Positions 18,939-26,542 of a stretch of 41,433 nt of DNA are shown here, piece after piece. The stretch is from Flavobacterium sp. UBA6721. Its GTDB lineage: Bacteria > Bacteroidota > Bacteroidia > Flavobacteriales > Flavobacteriaceae. Made by a program: the position numbers and the translations under genes. Each line of letters starts with the position of its first letter. The stretch's first letter is position 1. The notes below the pieces were generated by a model, which saw only the letters and a list, made by a program, of their open reading frames with translations, was not told the origin of the DNA and ran no database searches. Location of the stretch: positions 1-41,433 of the forward strand of contig DKIJ01000017.1 in assembly GCA_002454195.1 (NCBI GenBank), given 5' to 3'.

Positions 18939-19979
18939 ATGAAAGAAGAAATAAATGCTTATAATAATGTTTTAGAACTGATAGGTAATACACCTCTTAT
19001 CAAGATAAACAAAGTCACCGAACATTTAGAAGGTAATTTCTATGCTAAGGTAGAAGCTTTTAATCCGGGACATTCCTCTAAAGATAGGATCGCTTTATAC
19101 ATTATTGAAGAAGCAGAAAAAAAAGGTATTTTATCTCCTGGGGACACCATTATCGAAACAACTTCTGGTAATACTGGATTTAGTTTGGCCATGGTGAGTA
19201 TTATCAAAGGGTATAATTGCATTTTAGCCGTAAGTTCTAAATCATCTAAAGATAAAATAGACATGCTTCGAAGCATGGGCGCTAAAGTATATGTTTGTCC
19301 TGCTCACGTTTCGGCAGATGATGAGCGTTCTTACTACAGTGTTGCTAAAAGATTACACGAAGAAACAAAAGGTTCTGTTTATATTAATCAATACTTTAAT
19401 GAGTTAAATATTGATGCACATTACAACTCTACTGGTCCTGAAATTTGGAAACAAACCAATGGTAAAATTACCCATCTTGTAGCCTGTAGCGGAACAGGAG
19501 GAACAATTTCAGGGACTGCTAAATATTTGAAAGAACAAAATCCTAATATTAAAATTTTAGGTGTTGATGCTTTCGGGTCGGTATTGAAAAAATACCATGA
19601 AACCAGAGAATTTGATGCAAAAGAAATTTACCCATACCGCATTGAAGGTTTAGGTAAAAATTTAATTCCATCAGCTACTGATTTTGATGTAATCGACAAG
19701 TTTATGAAAGTTACAGATGAAGAAAGTGCACACTCGGCGAGAGAAATTACAAGAAAAGAAGGTTTGTTTGTAGGTTATACTTCAGGAGCCGTTTTACAAG
19801 CAATTAAACAATATGCAGAAGAAGGTGAGTTTGATGAAAACAGTAATGTGATTGCCATTTTCCCAGATCATGGTTCACGTTATATGAGTAAAGTATTCAG
19901 TGACGACTGGATGAATGAACAAGGATTCTTTGATAGTATCAATGAAGAAGAAGTACAAAAAATTGAAATGATTAAATAG
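18939..19979 (+). CDS. cysteine synthase / cystathionine beta-synthase-like PLP enzyme
   Basis: A 346-residue fold-type II PLP enzyme. Family O-acetylserine sulfhydrylases make cysteine from O-acetylserine and sulfide; CBS enzymes condense serine with homocysteine. The opening [15 protein letters not shown] is standard; the PLP lysine is K48 in [10 protein letters not shown]; the substrate loop is [11 protein letters not shown]; the phosphate-binding loop is [13 protein letters not shown]. No C-terminal CBS regulatory domain is present. It is longer than typical CysK (about 310 residues), and the GHSSKDR variant and acidic tail place it in a divergent group, so I give no symbol. The ATG at 18939 is preferred over an upstream in-frame TTG. 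Confidence 0.85.
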   Translation: MKEEINAYNNVLELIGNTPLIKINKVTEHLEGNFYAKVEAFNPGHSSKDRIALYIIEEAEKKGILSPGDTIIETTSGNTGFSLAMVSIIKGYNCILAVSSKSSKDKIDMLRSMGAKVYVCPAHVSADDERSYYSVAKRLHEETKGSVYINQYFNELNIDAHYNSTGPEIWKQTNGKITHLVACSGTGGTISGTAKYLKEQNPNIKILGVDAFGSVLKKYHETREFDAKEIYPYRIEGLGKNLIPSATDFDVIDKFMKVTDEESAHSAREITRKEGLFVGYTSGAVLQAIKQYAEEGEFDENSNVIAIFPDHGSRYMSKVFSDDWMNEQGFFDSINEEEVQKIEMIK

Positions 19980-20004
19980 ATTTTTTTCTATTTTCGATTA
20001 TACT

Positions 20005-20033
20005 AAACTCCAGAGCAATCTGGAGTTTTTTTT
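20005..20033. terminator. terminator between cysteine-synthase-like gene and KilA-N gene
   Basis: A perfect 10-bp stem, AAACTCCAGA (20005-20014) with TCTGGAGTTT (20019-20028), closed by a GCAA tetraloop and followed by T residues. Confidence 0.88.
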
Positions 20034-20060
20034 GTTTAGTTATGAACTTACTCTTTTGTA

Positions 20061-20435
20061 TTAAACAAAAATATCGATATAGGTAACTTCATCTGTTATA
20101 GGGATAATTCCGTGTTTAAGAAGTTCTTTAATACGGTCGTTGCACCAAATAGCAAAAGAAGGAGAAAGCCAGCGAGAAAATTCTAAAGCAACGTCTTCGT
20201 GCATCCATGTACCTTGATTGTTTCCTCCTTGAATAACTTTCACTAAATCAGCCGTTACGGTTTTTCTTGTAACGGTGTATTCTCGAATATAATTTTTAGT
20301 TTGTTGATTTTGTAAAAAATCAGCAGGACGTTTCCCAAAAGGCTTGGACATTTCGGTAGCGTTAACCATAACATCACCGTTCCCAGGCTGGAAAGTGATA
20401 TTGTTTCCGTTGTAAATAAATGTTTGATTTTGCAT
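20061..20435 (-). CDS. KilA-N domain protein (phage-type)
   Basis: A protein of about 124 residues consisting almost entirely of a KilA-N domain, a DNA-binding module common in phage antirepressors and in large DNA viruses. Diagnostic stretches are VMVNATEMSKPFGKRPADFL, GTWMHEDVALEFSRWLSPSF and IWCNDRIKELL. I chose the ATG at 20435 over an in-frame TTG at 20459. It is divergent from the repressor-like gene at 20560, and the spacer holds promoter boxes and a palindrome, an arrangement like a lysogeny switch. No structural phage genes are nearby, so this is probably a remnant or a domesticated regulator. Its C-terminus ends soon after the domain, without the extra domain seen in full antirepressors. 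Confidence 0.85.
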   Translation of the reverse strand: MQNQTFIYNGNNITFQPGNGDVMVNATEMSKPFGKRPADFLQNQQTKNYIREYTVTRKTVTADLVKVIQGGNNQGTWMHEDVALEFSRWLSPSFAIWCNDRIKELLKHGIIPITDEVTYIDIFV

Positions 20436-20503
20436 ATTTATCCCAGTTAATTTTAACAAGAGAACTCAATAGTTTATCTTTGTTTGTGTTTGTTTTTGTT
20501 GGA

Positions 20504-20559
20504 AGCAAATATAGAAAATATATTTTCGATAAAACAAATTAATTGTAAATAAATTTGCT
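20504..20559. promoter_or_regulatory. divergent promoter/operator of the KilA-N and repressor-like genes
   Basis: On the minus strand, TTTG (20538-20535), 21 nt, TATATTTG (20513-20506) makes a near-ideal promoter for the KilA-N gene. Inside its spacer lies the perfect 14-bp palindrome GAAAATATATTTTC (20514-20527), a good operator candidate. On the plus strand, TAAATTTG (20550-20557) ends two bases before the ATG at 20560, implying a leaderless or nearly leaderless transcript. AGCAAAT (20504-20510) and ATTTGCT (20553-20559) form the outer inverted repeat. Confidence 0.55.
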
Positions 20560-20925
20560 ATGATTAAAGATAGGATAATTCAAGTTATTGAAAATAAAGG
20601 GATTGGTAAGGAAAATTTTTATACGGAAATAGGTATGACCTCAGCAAGCTTTAGGGGAAAAGCTAAAAAAAGTCCGATTAATTCTAATGCAATAGAAAAT
20701 ATATTATCGGTAATCCCAGATGTAAATCCCGAATGGCTATTAACCGGAAAAGGAGATATGTTGAAAAAGGGTGTTGAAAATGAAAAAGCAGTAAATGAAC
20801 CGCAAGAAAAATATGGTGTAGATTATAAAGAAATGTATATGGATGCAAAATATACTATTGAAATTCAAAAAAAATATATTGAAAGTTTAGAATCGCAGCT
20901 AAACACTAAAAGAAAAGCAGGATAG
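20560..20925 (+). CDS. phage repressor-like helix-turn-helix protein
   Basis: A 121-residue protein with an N-terminal HTH-like DNA-binding region (about residues 1-60: VIENKGIGKENFYTEIGMTSASFRGK) ending in NPEWLLTGKGDML, a hallmark of XRE/CI-type repressors from Bacteroidetes phages. A coiled-coil-like C-terminal helix (about 80-118) may mediate dimerisation. There is no LexA/CI-type autoproteolysis domain, so RecA-triggered self-cleavage is unlikely. It is divergent from the KilA-N gene and probably represses across the shared operator. Regulator role is inferred from domain and layout. Confidence 0.78.
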   Translation: MIKDRIIQVIENKGIGKENFYTEIGMTSASFRGKAKKSPINSNAIENILSVIPDVNPEWLLTGKGDMLKKGVENEKAVNEPQEKYGVDYKEMYMDAKYTIEIQKKYIESLESQLNTKRKAG

Positions 20926-20970
20926 ACCTGCTAATTGGGTAGTTTATATTAATGTTTAAAAATTGAGTTT

Positions 20971-21507
20971 ATGAAGAAAGTATTTTTATCTGTTTTGTTT
21001 GTTGTTGGTTTTTCAAATGGAGTTCTTGCGCAAAAAATGCTTAATAATTCTGTTAGAAATAATCAAAAATTTACTGAGGCTCTTGAATTCTTTAATACCT
21101 TTTTAAATGAAGAAAATTGGGCTACTATTACAAGAGGAGTATTCACATATAACAACTACTCTAACTCTTTAACGTACAAATCAAAAACTACAGTCAAAAA
21201 TTTAAACGAAAGTATTGAATCTGAATACACTATTAGCCTAGACAATATTAAAAACATTGTAGAGACTATCTATATTAAACCAGGAGATCCTAATGTTATT
21301 TTATTTCGATTAAACCTTAAAAATAATGTTTTTTATAAAACCTATATAAAAAATTCTATCGATGTTGTTCCTAACTACAAAAATGAGACAGTTGATAATA
21401 TTGGAATATCTATTACAAAAAATCTAACTGAAGATGATATAAAAATATTAAGAACCTCTATCAGGGATATTTTTCAAAATATTACAATCGAAACAAAATA
21501 TTTATAG
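20971..21507 (+). CDS. exported protein of unknown function, possibly truncated by an in-frame TAG
   Basis: A 178-residue protein with a clear signal peptide (MKKVFLSVLFVVGFSNGVLAQ) and no domain I recognise. The mature part is rich in Asn, Lys and Thr and looks like alternating beta-strands (SNSLTYKSKTTVKNLNESI, VILFRLNLKNNVFYKTY). It follows the repressor-like gene within the accessory patch. After the TAG at 21505-21507 the same frame stays open for 49 more codons, to the TGA at 21655-21657 that overlaps the start of the next gene. The original product may therefore have been about 228 residues. Confidence 0.6.
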   Translation: MKKVFLSVLFVVGFSNGVLAQKMLNNSVRNNQKFTEALEFFNTFLNEENWATITRGVFTYNNYSNSLTYKSKTTVKNLNESIESEYTISLDNIKNIVETIYIKPGDPNVILFRLNLKNNVFYKTYIKNSIDVVPNYKNETVDNIGISITKNLTEDDIKILRTSIRDIFQNITIETKYL

Positions 21508-21657
21508 AATGGAGAAGAAAAAATATTTAAGTCAAAATACATAAATATTAAATATACAATTTTAACAAACGATTATAAAAACATCAATTATGATTATTTT
21601 GTAATCGTAAATGATTTAAGAAAAATAACACCATATTTTAATAAAAACGAAAAATGA
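21508..21657 (+). other. open in-frame extension beyond the stop codon, without a start
   Basis: Forty-nine sense codons in the frame of the preceding exported protein, ending in TGA that overlaps the next ATG (ATGA). No ATG, GTG or TTG start is usable inside it. The encoded segment (for example NINYDYFVIVNDLRKITPYF) looks protein-like. It is either the lost C-terminus of the upstream gene or chance open frame. Confidence 0.45.
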
Positions 21658-22001
21658 AGCCTTACTTACTACTTTTACTATTCTCTTTAATTTCCTGCGG
21701 ACAGGATTGTAAAAACTTACCCGGAGTTTATAAAAGCTACGAAGAAGCAAAACAGCTTGTTTTAGCAGCTCATTTTAAATTTACAGATAATTGTGATGTT
21801 TCGGAGAGTTCTTTTATTACATCAGCAGATTATTATAGTTGTGATGGTTTAGTGGGTTATTTTGTCGTTGGAATGAATGACAAGAAATATATTTTCCAAG
21901 ATATGCCTGTTGGGATTTGGCGTGATTTTAAAAAAGCAGAATCCAAAGGGAGGTATTTTAATGGCAATATCAAAGGGCGATTTTCGCTTAAAACGAATTA
22001 A
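21654..22001 (+). CDS. small lipoprotein with KTSC-like C-terminus
   Basis: A 115-residue predicted lipoprotein: hydrophobic leader ending in the lipobox LISC (C15), so it is likely anchored in an envelope membrane. The C-terminal segment KYIFQDMPVGIWRDFKKAES followed by KGRYFNGNIKGRF resembles the KTSC domain, a short domain of unknown role found in phage and host proteins. Four other cysteines in the mature part could form disulfides. Its start overlaps the TGA of the open extension upstream. It is the last gene of the accessory patch before tRNA-Arg, and a strong hairpin follows. Domain likeness is by eye. Confidence 0.62.
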   Translation: MKPYLLLLLFSLISCGQDCKNLPGVYKSYEEAKQLVLAAHFKFTDNCDVSESSFITSADYYSCDGLVGYFVVGMNDKKYIFQDMPVGIWRDFKKAESKGRYFNGNIKGRFSLKTN

Positions 22002-22010
22002 AACTAATAA

Positions 22011-22037
22011 AAAAAACACGTTTTAAGCGTGTTTTTT
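22011..22037 (+). terminator. terminator after the small lipoprotein
   Basis: Stem AAAAAACACG (22011-22020) with CGTGTTTTTT (22028-22037) around TTTTAAG, followed by T residues, 9 bp after the stop codon. Confidence 0.8.
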
Positions 22038-22108
22038 TTATTTGATTTTAAGTGTTTTTATTAGATAGTTGTCGTGTTGATTGTCGTGTTGTTTTTTTAG
22101 TATAAATA

Positions 22109-22137
22109 AAAAACCCCTTGGTTTTCAAGGGGTTTTT
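22109..22137. terminator. terminator downstream of tRNA-Arg(ACG)
   Basis: AAAAACCCCTTG (22109-22120) pairs with CAAGGGGTTTTT (22126-22137) around a 5-nt loop. Read on the minus strand it lies 22 bp after the tRNA 3' end. Confidence 0.8.
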
Positions 22138-22159
22138 GTTTGTTTAAATAGTCTATTTG

Positions 22160-22233
22160 TGACCTCGACAGGATTCAAACCTGTAACCTTCTGAGCCGTA
22201 ATCAGATGCGCTATTCAGTTGCGCCACGAGGCC
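22160..22233 (-). tRNA. tRNA-Arg (anticodon ACG)
   Basis: A 74-nt cloverleaf on the minus strand. Acceptor GGCCTCG pairs with CGAGGTC (one G-T), anticodon stem TCTGA/TCAGA encloses loop TTACGGC with anticodon ACG, the T arm is ACAGG-TTTGAAT-CCTGT, and the discriminator is A. CCA is not encoded. The accessory patch lies on its 3' side, a usual position for integrated elements, but I found no second copy of the tRNA 3' end near 20000-20060. Confidence 0.95.
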
Positions 22234-22326
22234 TTTTGCAGTAGCTTTGTAAAGCGTGATTGCGGGTGCAAATATAGGGATAAATGTGTAACTTGCAAGC
22301 ATAAAATTCAATTAATACTAAAAAAA

Positions 22327-22839
22327 ATGAAGTTAGAAAACTATATTCGTGATATTCAAGGTTTTCCAAAAGAAGGAATTTTGTTTAAAGATATAACACC
22401 ACTATTAAATAATGCCGAAGCTACCCAAGAATGTGTTAGGATATTGGTGAAATCCTTAAAAGGACAACAAATAAATAAGGTAGTTGGAGCTGAAAGTCGC
22501 GGATTTTTATTCGGAATGTTGTTGGCTCATGAATTAAAAGCGGGATTTGTACCCGTACGCAAACCGAATAAATTGCCTTATGAAACCATTTCGGCTTCTT
22601 ATGACTTAGAATACGGAACAGACACTTTAGAAATTCATAAGGATGCCATTCAAAAAGGGGATAAGGTTTTAATTCATGATGATGTATTAGCAACAGGTGG
22701 AACAGCAAAGGCGGTTTGTGAATTAGTAGAAAAGTTGGGTGGCGAAATTGTTCAATTGAATTTCCTGATGGAACTAACGTTTCTAAATGGAAGACAAAAG
22801 TTAAACGGCTATGACATTTTTGCTGCTTTGACTTATTGA
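22327..22839 (+). CDS. apt: adenine phosphoribosyltransferase
   Basis: A 170-residue cytosolic purine-salvage enzyme that makes AMP from adenine and PRPP. The N-terminus IRDIQGFPKEGILFKDITPL is characteristic; GAESRGFLFG and VPVRKPNKLPYET are conserved substrate segments; VLIHDDVLATGGTAKA is the PRPP-binding motif. I chose the ATG at 22327, which gives the standard length; the open frame extends upstream into the tRNA gene, but that part is not coding. The 3' end overlaps the tail of the minus-strand 47-residue gene by 7 bp. Confidence 0.95.
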   Translation: MKLENYIRDIQGFPKEGILFKDITPLLNNAEATQECVRILVKSLKGQQINKVVGAESRGFLFGMLLAHELKAGFVPVRKPNKLPYETISASYDLEYGTDTLEIHKDAIQKGDKVLIHDDVLATGGTAKAVCELVEKLGGEIVQLNFLMELTFLNGRQKLNGYDIFAALTY

Positions 22840-22976
22840 TCTACTGCTCGAATAGTAACATAATAACGATAAGCAATAATAGCCAATTGCCACTTTTTGG
22901 CTTTAGCTAAATCAAGTCCTTGTTTGGTGAAACTAGGCAAACACAGTTTGTTGATTTTGGCTAAGATTTTAAACAT
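22833..22976 (-). CDS. 47-residue basic protein
   Basis: A tiny basic ORF reading MFKILAKINKLCLPSFTKQG, then a stretch with DLAKAKKWQLAIIAYRYYVT near the end. It has an ATG, eight or more positively charged residues and an amphipathic pattern. I recall similar short proteins in flavobacterial genomes, sometimes labelled SsrA-binding protein without clear basis, so I assign no function. Its last 7 bp overlap the end of apt on the other strand, and a terminator hairpin lies upstream between it and the M56 gene. Confidence 0.6.
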   Translation of the reverse strand: MFKILAKINKLCLPSFTKQGLDLAKAKKWQLAIIAYRYYVTIRAVDQ

Positions 22977-23000
22977 AAGTGCTTTTTCTCAAAGATATAA

Positions 23001-23031
23001 AAAAGACGGTCTTGTTGAAGAACCGTCTTTT
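23001..23031. terminator. terminator downstream of the M56 gene
   Basis: AAAAGACGGT (23001-23010) pairs with ACCGTCTTTT (23022-23031); an inner CTT/AAG pair with a GTTG loop and a one-base bulge extends the stem. It lies just beyond the M56 stop codon on the minus strand. Confidence 0.8.
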
Positions 23032-23042
23032 TCAATTTTTAA

Positions 23043-24734
23043 TTATTTAGTTTTAATTTCTATAACACCATTTTTTCCTTTGTTGCCGTATTTATCTATA
23101 GCATTTTTCCCTTTTAATACTTCTATACTCTCAATATTTTTCATATTTAAATCCTTTATCGATTTTTTTGTTTTTTTACCATCTATAAAAATTAGGGCTT
23201 TATCGATGTCAGTATCAGGAGTGGTAATAATTTTTTTTACATCTAGAGTATCTGTTGCTTTATTTTTCCACCCGCTAATTTCCTGATCTGGAATTGTTTT
23301 ATATCCTATGACTTTATTATCATTAGATAATTCAAATTCTTTTTTAGTGTTTTTTTCTTTTGTTGTGATTTCAATAACATCATTTTCTCCTTTTTTGCCA
23401 TATTTTGTAATTGCATGAATTCCTTTTAATACATCTATTTTTGCAATTTGGTCTGTAGGGATATCTTCAATTTTAAAACCTGGAGGGGTTTTGTAACCAT
23501 TAAGAATAATGAGAGGTTCGTTTTCTAAATCTTGTTTTAATATCGAACGAATCTTTTTGTTATCATCTAATTGAGCAAGAGTAGTATTTTCAGTAGCTTT
23601 TACAATAATTTTGTCAGTGCTGTTTTTGTTGTTTGTGTTTTTTGTAGTTACTAGAACTGTTTTTTTACCTGAAATAGTTGAAACATCTATCTTTTCAATT
23701 TCATAGGGTTTTAATTGATCTAGTTCTTCTTGAGTTGATTTTTTTCCGTTGATGATGATTTCTTTGCCTTTAGCTAAGGATTTTAAATCCTTTTCAATTT
23801 TAAATGATTTTAAATCAATAGATTCTGATTTTGTTTTATTCTCTTGTTTTGGAGTTTCTTTCTCCTGTGCAACAACTTCAATTTGAAATAAAAGCACAAA
23901 GGCTACAAGTGCCGGAAATACTGTAATGTACTTCCAGGAATTCCATTTTTTAGATTGGTTTTTGTTCATCATAATAATTCTTTTTTTGATTAAGGATTGA
24001 TAGAAATGATTGGTAATGGCCACACAATTTTCCTGTGTGGTAATTTTCAACAGGGTTAACTGGTAGGCTTTTTTATCAAAAGTGTTTTTTGCAGCTTCGT
24101 TATCGGCAATGAATTCCAGGTTTTGGATTATTGCTTTTTTGTACAACCAAATCAATGGATTGAACCAAAAAGCAATACAAAACAATCTTGAAATGAGTAC
24201 ATCAATGCTGTGGTTCTGACTGCTGTGTACTTTTTCATGTTCCAATATATTTTCTAATTCGGTTGGAGTATACAAAGTTGAATTATACACAATAGATTTA
24301 AAAAAGGAGAAAGGTGCAATGTTTTCGGTCACGTCAATCAATTTGAATTTTCCTTGTGGTATGCTGAGTTTTCCCTTAAACACTTTGGATAAGCTATATA
24401 AATCAAAAAGTAGTTTTGCAAATAATACTATACTTCCTAAAAAGTAAATAACAATAGCAATTAAAGACCAATTAATTTCGGGTTCTGGATTATTTTCAAC
24501 TGTTGTTATTGGAATATTGGACCAGTCAAACGAATTTGTTGTTGGTTCGACCCAAATGATTTTGGTAATATAAAATAAGGGTAAAATGGCAGATGTAAAT
24601 AATCCTAAAAGTAAAAACCATCGATTTCCAGTAAAGAAAGTTTCTTTTCTAAGCAGTAAAATGTAAGCCAGATAAAATACAGTAATTAAACCACTAGCTT
24701 TGATGAGGTAAAGGAATACATTTTCCATAATCAT
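23043..24734 (-). CDS. BlaR1/MecR1-like M56 peptidase with plug-like C-terminal repeats
   Basis: A 563-residue membrane metalloprotease. The N-terminal part has about four transmembrane segments with the zinc motif H166-EKV-H170 between them and the downstream NLEFIADNEA segment supplying the further Glu ligand. A membrane span near residues 268-290 ends in VVAQ. The remaining half is a string of about three repeats ending in motifs such as IDKYGNKGKNGVIEIKTK, which resemble the plug domain of SusC-type receptors. In BlaR1/MecR1 systems the sensor protease inactivates the BlaI repressor. The gene overlaps blaI by 4 bp (ATGA), so the pair is surely an operon. The inducer is unknown and no penicillin-binding domain is present. 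Confidence 0.85.
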   Translation of the reverse strand: MIMENVFLYLIKASGLITVFYLAYILLLRKETFFTGNRWFLLLGLFTSAILPLFYITKIIWVEPTTNSFDWSNIPITTVENNPEPEINWSLIAIVIYFLGSIVLFAKLLFDLYSLSKVFKGKLSIPQGKFKLIDVTENIAPFSFFKSIVYNSTLYTPTELENILEHEKVHSSQNHSIDVLISRLFCIAFWFNPLIWLYKKAIIQNLEFIADNEAAKNTFDKKAYQLTLLKITTQENCVAITNHFYQSLIKKRIIMMNKNQSKKWNSWKYITVFPALVAFVLLFQIEVVAQEKETPKQENKTKSESIDLKSFKIEKDLKSLAKGKEIIINGKKSTQEELDQLKPYEIEKIDVSTISGKKTVLVTTKNTNNKNSTDKIIVKATENTTLAQLDDNKKIRSILKQDLENEPLIILNGYKTPPGFKIEDIPTDQIAKIDVLKGIHAITKYGKKGENDVIEITTKEKNTKKEFELSNDNKVIGYKTIPDQEISGWKNKATDTLDVKKIITTPDTDIDKALIFIDGKKTKKSIKDLNMKNIESIEVLKGKNAIDKYGNKGKNGVIEIKTK

Positions 24735-25090
24735 TCTTTTTTTTCAATCATTGCTAAAATTTCGCGTAATTCATCAGCAGATATTTTTTCTTCTTTAGCA
24801 AAAAAGCTAACCATATTTTTGTAGGAACTATCGAAATAGGTATCAATGGCTGTTTTCATGAATTTCTTTCTGTAATCTTCCATTTTTACAATAGGGAAGT
24901 ATTGATGGGTTTTCCCAAAGGCATTATACGATACGTATCCTTTTTCTTCCAGATTGCGAATAATAGTAGAAAGCGTGTTGTAGTGAGGCTTTTCATCTGT
25001 GATTTCAGCCATTACTTCTTTTACAAAAGCCTTTTCCAACTTCCATAAAATTTGCATGATTTCTTCTTCTTTGTTCGTTAGCTTTTCCAT
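24731..25090 (-). CDS. BlaI/MecI/CopY-family repressor
   Basis: A repressor of about 119 residues. The winged-helix part (residues about 1-75) has the family signatures LTNKEEEIMQILWKLEKAFV, HYNTLSTIIRNLEEKGYV and GKTHQYFPIV; the C-terminal helices dimerise. I chose the ATG at 25090, because the in-frame TTG at 25111 lies inside the -7 box of its own promoter. Three palindromes upstream, two of them overlapping the promoter, indicate autorepression. Its partner protease is co-transcribed. Confidence 0.9.
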   Translation of the reverse strand: MEKLTNKEEEIMQILWKLEKAFVKEVMAEITDEKPHYNTLSTIIRNLEEKGYVSYNAFGKTHQYFPIVKMEDYRKKFMKTAIDTYFDSSYKNMVSFFAKEEKISADELREILAMIEKKE

Positions 25091-25108
25091 AGTTACTTTA
25101 TTTGAATA

Positions 25109-25173
25109 CAAATATATAACTATATTTTTAGTTAAACAACTATTTTTATAGTTATTTAACTAAAGTTTTAGTT
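25109..25173 (-). promoter_or_regulatory. blaI promoter with three BlaI-type operators
   Basis: Minus-strand promoter: TTG (25139-25137), 20 nt, TATATTTG (25116-25109). Three 16-bp dyads of the form AACTA-N6-TAGTT occur at 25118-25133, 25138-25153 and 25158-25173, exactly 20 bp apart. The first lies between the -7 and -33 boxes and the second covers the -33 box. The layout ACTA-N6-TAGT is that of the known staphylococcal bla/mec operators. Confidence 0.8.
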
Positions 25174-25212
25174 TTAAAAACGAAAATCTGTTTTAATAAT
25201 ATCTGTTTAGCC

Positions 25213-25244
25213 TTTGCGGCTTTCTAACTTTTAAGCTATTTTTG
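25213..25244 (+). promoter_or_regulatory. promoter for the DUF1684 gene
   Basis: TTTG (25213-25216), exactly 20 nt, TATTTTTG (25237-25244): an ideal Bacteroidetes promoter 16 bp upstream of the ATG at 25260. It rules out the in-frame TTG at 25242 as the start. Confidence 0.75.
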
Positions 25245-25259
25245 CATAAAAAATTGAAG

Positions 25260-25862
25260 ATGAGGTATATTCTATTATTTACTATTTTATTGCAAAGCTT
25301 TTTTGGCTTTAGCCAAGAAAAATTTGATTTAGCTGTTGCTAAAAAATACCAGAAAACATTAAATAAAGAATATGCCGACCCCAAAACAAGTCCGCTAGAG
25401 CCAAATGATTTGGCAAATTTTAAAGGTTTGGATTTTTATCCAATTAGTGCTAAGTATTTTGTTGTGGCTAAATTTGTAAGGACTCCCAATGAAAAACCAT
25501 TCAAAATGGCTACTTCTACCGCAAGACAACCTTTTTATGTAAAATATGGAGAAGCTCATTTCGAAATCGACGGACAAAAGTGCCAATTGAATTTGTATCA
25601 AAGTTTAGATTTAATTAAAGACCCTAAGTACAAATACGATTTGTTTTTACCTTTTTTTGATGAAACATCAGGAAAAGAAAGTTACATAGGAGGAAAATAT
25701 ATCGATGTAAAAATCCCTAAAGGCAATACGATTGTGATTGACTTTAATACTTCATACAATCCGTATTGTGCTTATAGTCATCATTATTCATGTCCAAAGG
25801 TGCCAATGGAAAATGACTTAAAAGTAGCCATTCGTGCCGGTGTTAAAAAATTTCATGATTAA
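25260..25862 (+). CDS. DUF1684 domain protein, exported
   Basis: A 200-residue protein with a signal peptide (MRYILLFTILLQSFFGFSQ) and a DUF1684 domain. Family hallmarks include the near-terminal NPYCAYS and CPKVPMENDLKVAIRAGVK stretches, plus LNLYQSLDL and LFLPFFDETSGKESYIGGKY in the middle. No enzymatic activity is established for the family. The stop codon overlaps the ATG of the TatD gene (TAATG), so the two are translationally coupled, and both depend on the strong promoter at 25213. Confidence 0.85.
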   Translation: MRYILLFTILLQSFFGFSQEKFDLAVAKKYQKTLNKEYADPKTSPLEPNDLANFKGLDFYPISAKYFVVAKFVRTPNEKPFKMATSTARQPFYVKYGEAHFEIDGQKCQLNLYQSLDLIKDPKYKYDLFLPFFDETSGKESYIGGKYIDVKIPKGNTIVIDFNTSYNPYCAYSHHYSCPKVPMENDLKVAIRAGVKKFHD

Positions 25863-26515
25863 TGAAGTACTTTAATTTACATACGCATCAATATACTAAT
25901 AATGCTGATATTTTAGAATTAGTCAATCAATACCCACAAGAGTTTGATGCTAATTTGACTAACTATTCAATTGGAATTCATCCTTTATTTATTGATGAAA
26001 ATAGATTAGAAAGTGATTTTCAAATTCTAGAAGAAAAAGCGGCTTCACCAGCTTGTTTAGCAGTTGGAGAATGCGGATTGGACAAACGTAGTGAAACGTC
26101 TTTTGATATTCAATTAAACGTCTTAGAAAGACAATTATTGATTGCTGAAAAACACCAAAAACCTGTTGTAATTCATTGTGTTCTGGCTTTTCAGGAATTG
26201 GTAGAAATGAAAAAAAGATTAGGAATAACTACAGCTGTTATTATTCATGGTTTTGCCAAAAAAGAACAATTAGCTAAGCAATTATTTGATAATGGATTTT
26301 ACCTTTCTTTTGGGAAAAATTTATTGCGAAATCCTGAGTTAGAAGCTGTATTTCTAAGTGTCCCAGAGGATCGTTTTTTCTTAGAAACAGATATGGTAGA
26401 AGAAGGCATTGAGGAGGTGTATGCCTTAGCGGCAAAATATAAAAAAATAACAATAACAGAATTACAACAAATAATTACTAAAAATGTTGATTCTGTTTTT
26501 AGAAATACTAAATAA
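25862..26515 (+). CDS. TatD-family metal-dependent hydrolase
   Basis: A 217-residue TIM-barrel hydrolase of the TatD group, whose members act as metal-dependent DNases. Metal-binding elements visible are LHTHQY at residues 5-10, AVGECGLDKR near 70, VIHCV near 102, IHGFA near 121 and ETDMVEE near 178. It is shorter than E. coli TatD (about 260 residues) and begins NLHTHQ rather than DTHCH, which fits a compact Bacteroidetes subgroup. It overlaps the DUF1684 stop and precedes tcdA by 27 bp. Confidence 0.82.
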   Translation: MKYFNLHTHQYTNNADILELVNQYPQEFDANLTNYSIGIHPLFIDENRLESDFQILEEKAASPACLAVGECGLDKRSETSFDIQLNVLERQLLIAEKHQKPVVIHCVLAFQELVEMKKRLGITTAVIIHGFAKKEQLAKQLFDNGFYLSFGKNLLRNPELEAVFLSVPEDRFFLETDMVEEGIEEVYALAAKYKKITITELQQIITKNVDSVFRNTK

Positions 26516-26542
26516 CCAAATAAACATTTATACGTTTTAATT

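Noticed and set aside
22219..22326. N-terminal extension of apt reaching into tRNA-Arg
   Set aside because: The extension is cysteine-rich non-homologous sequence overlapping the tRNA; the ATG at 22327 gives the standard 170-residue enzyme.
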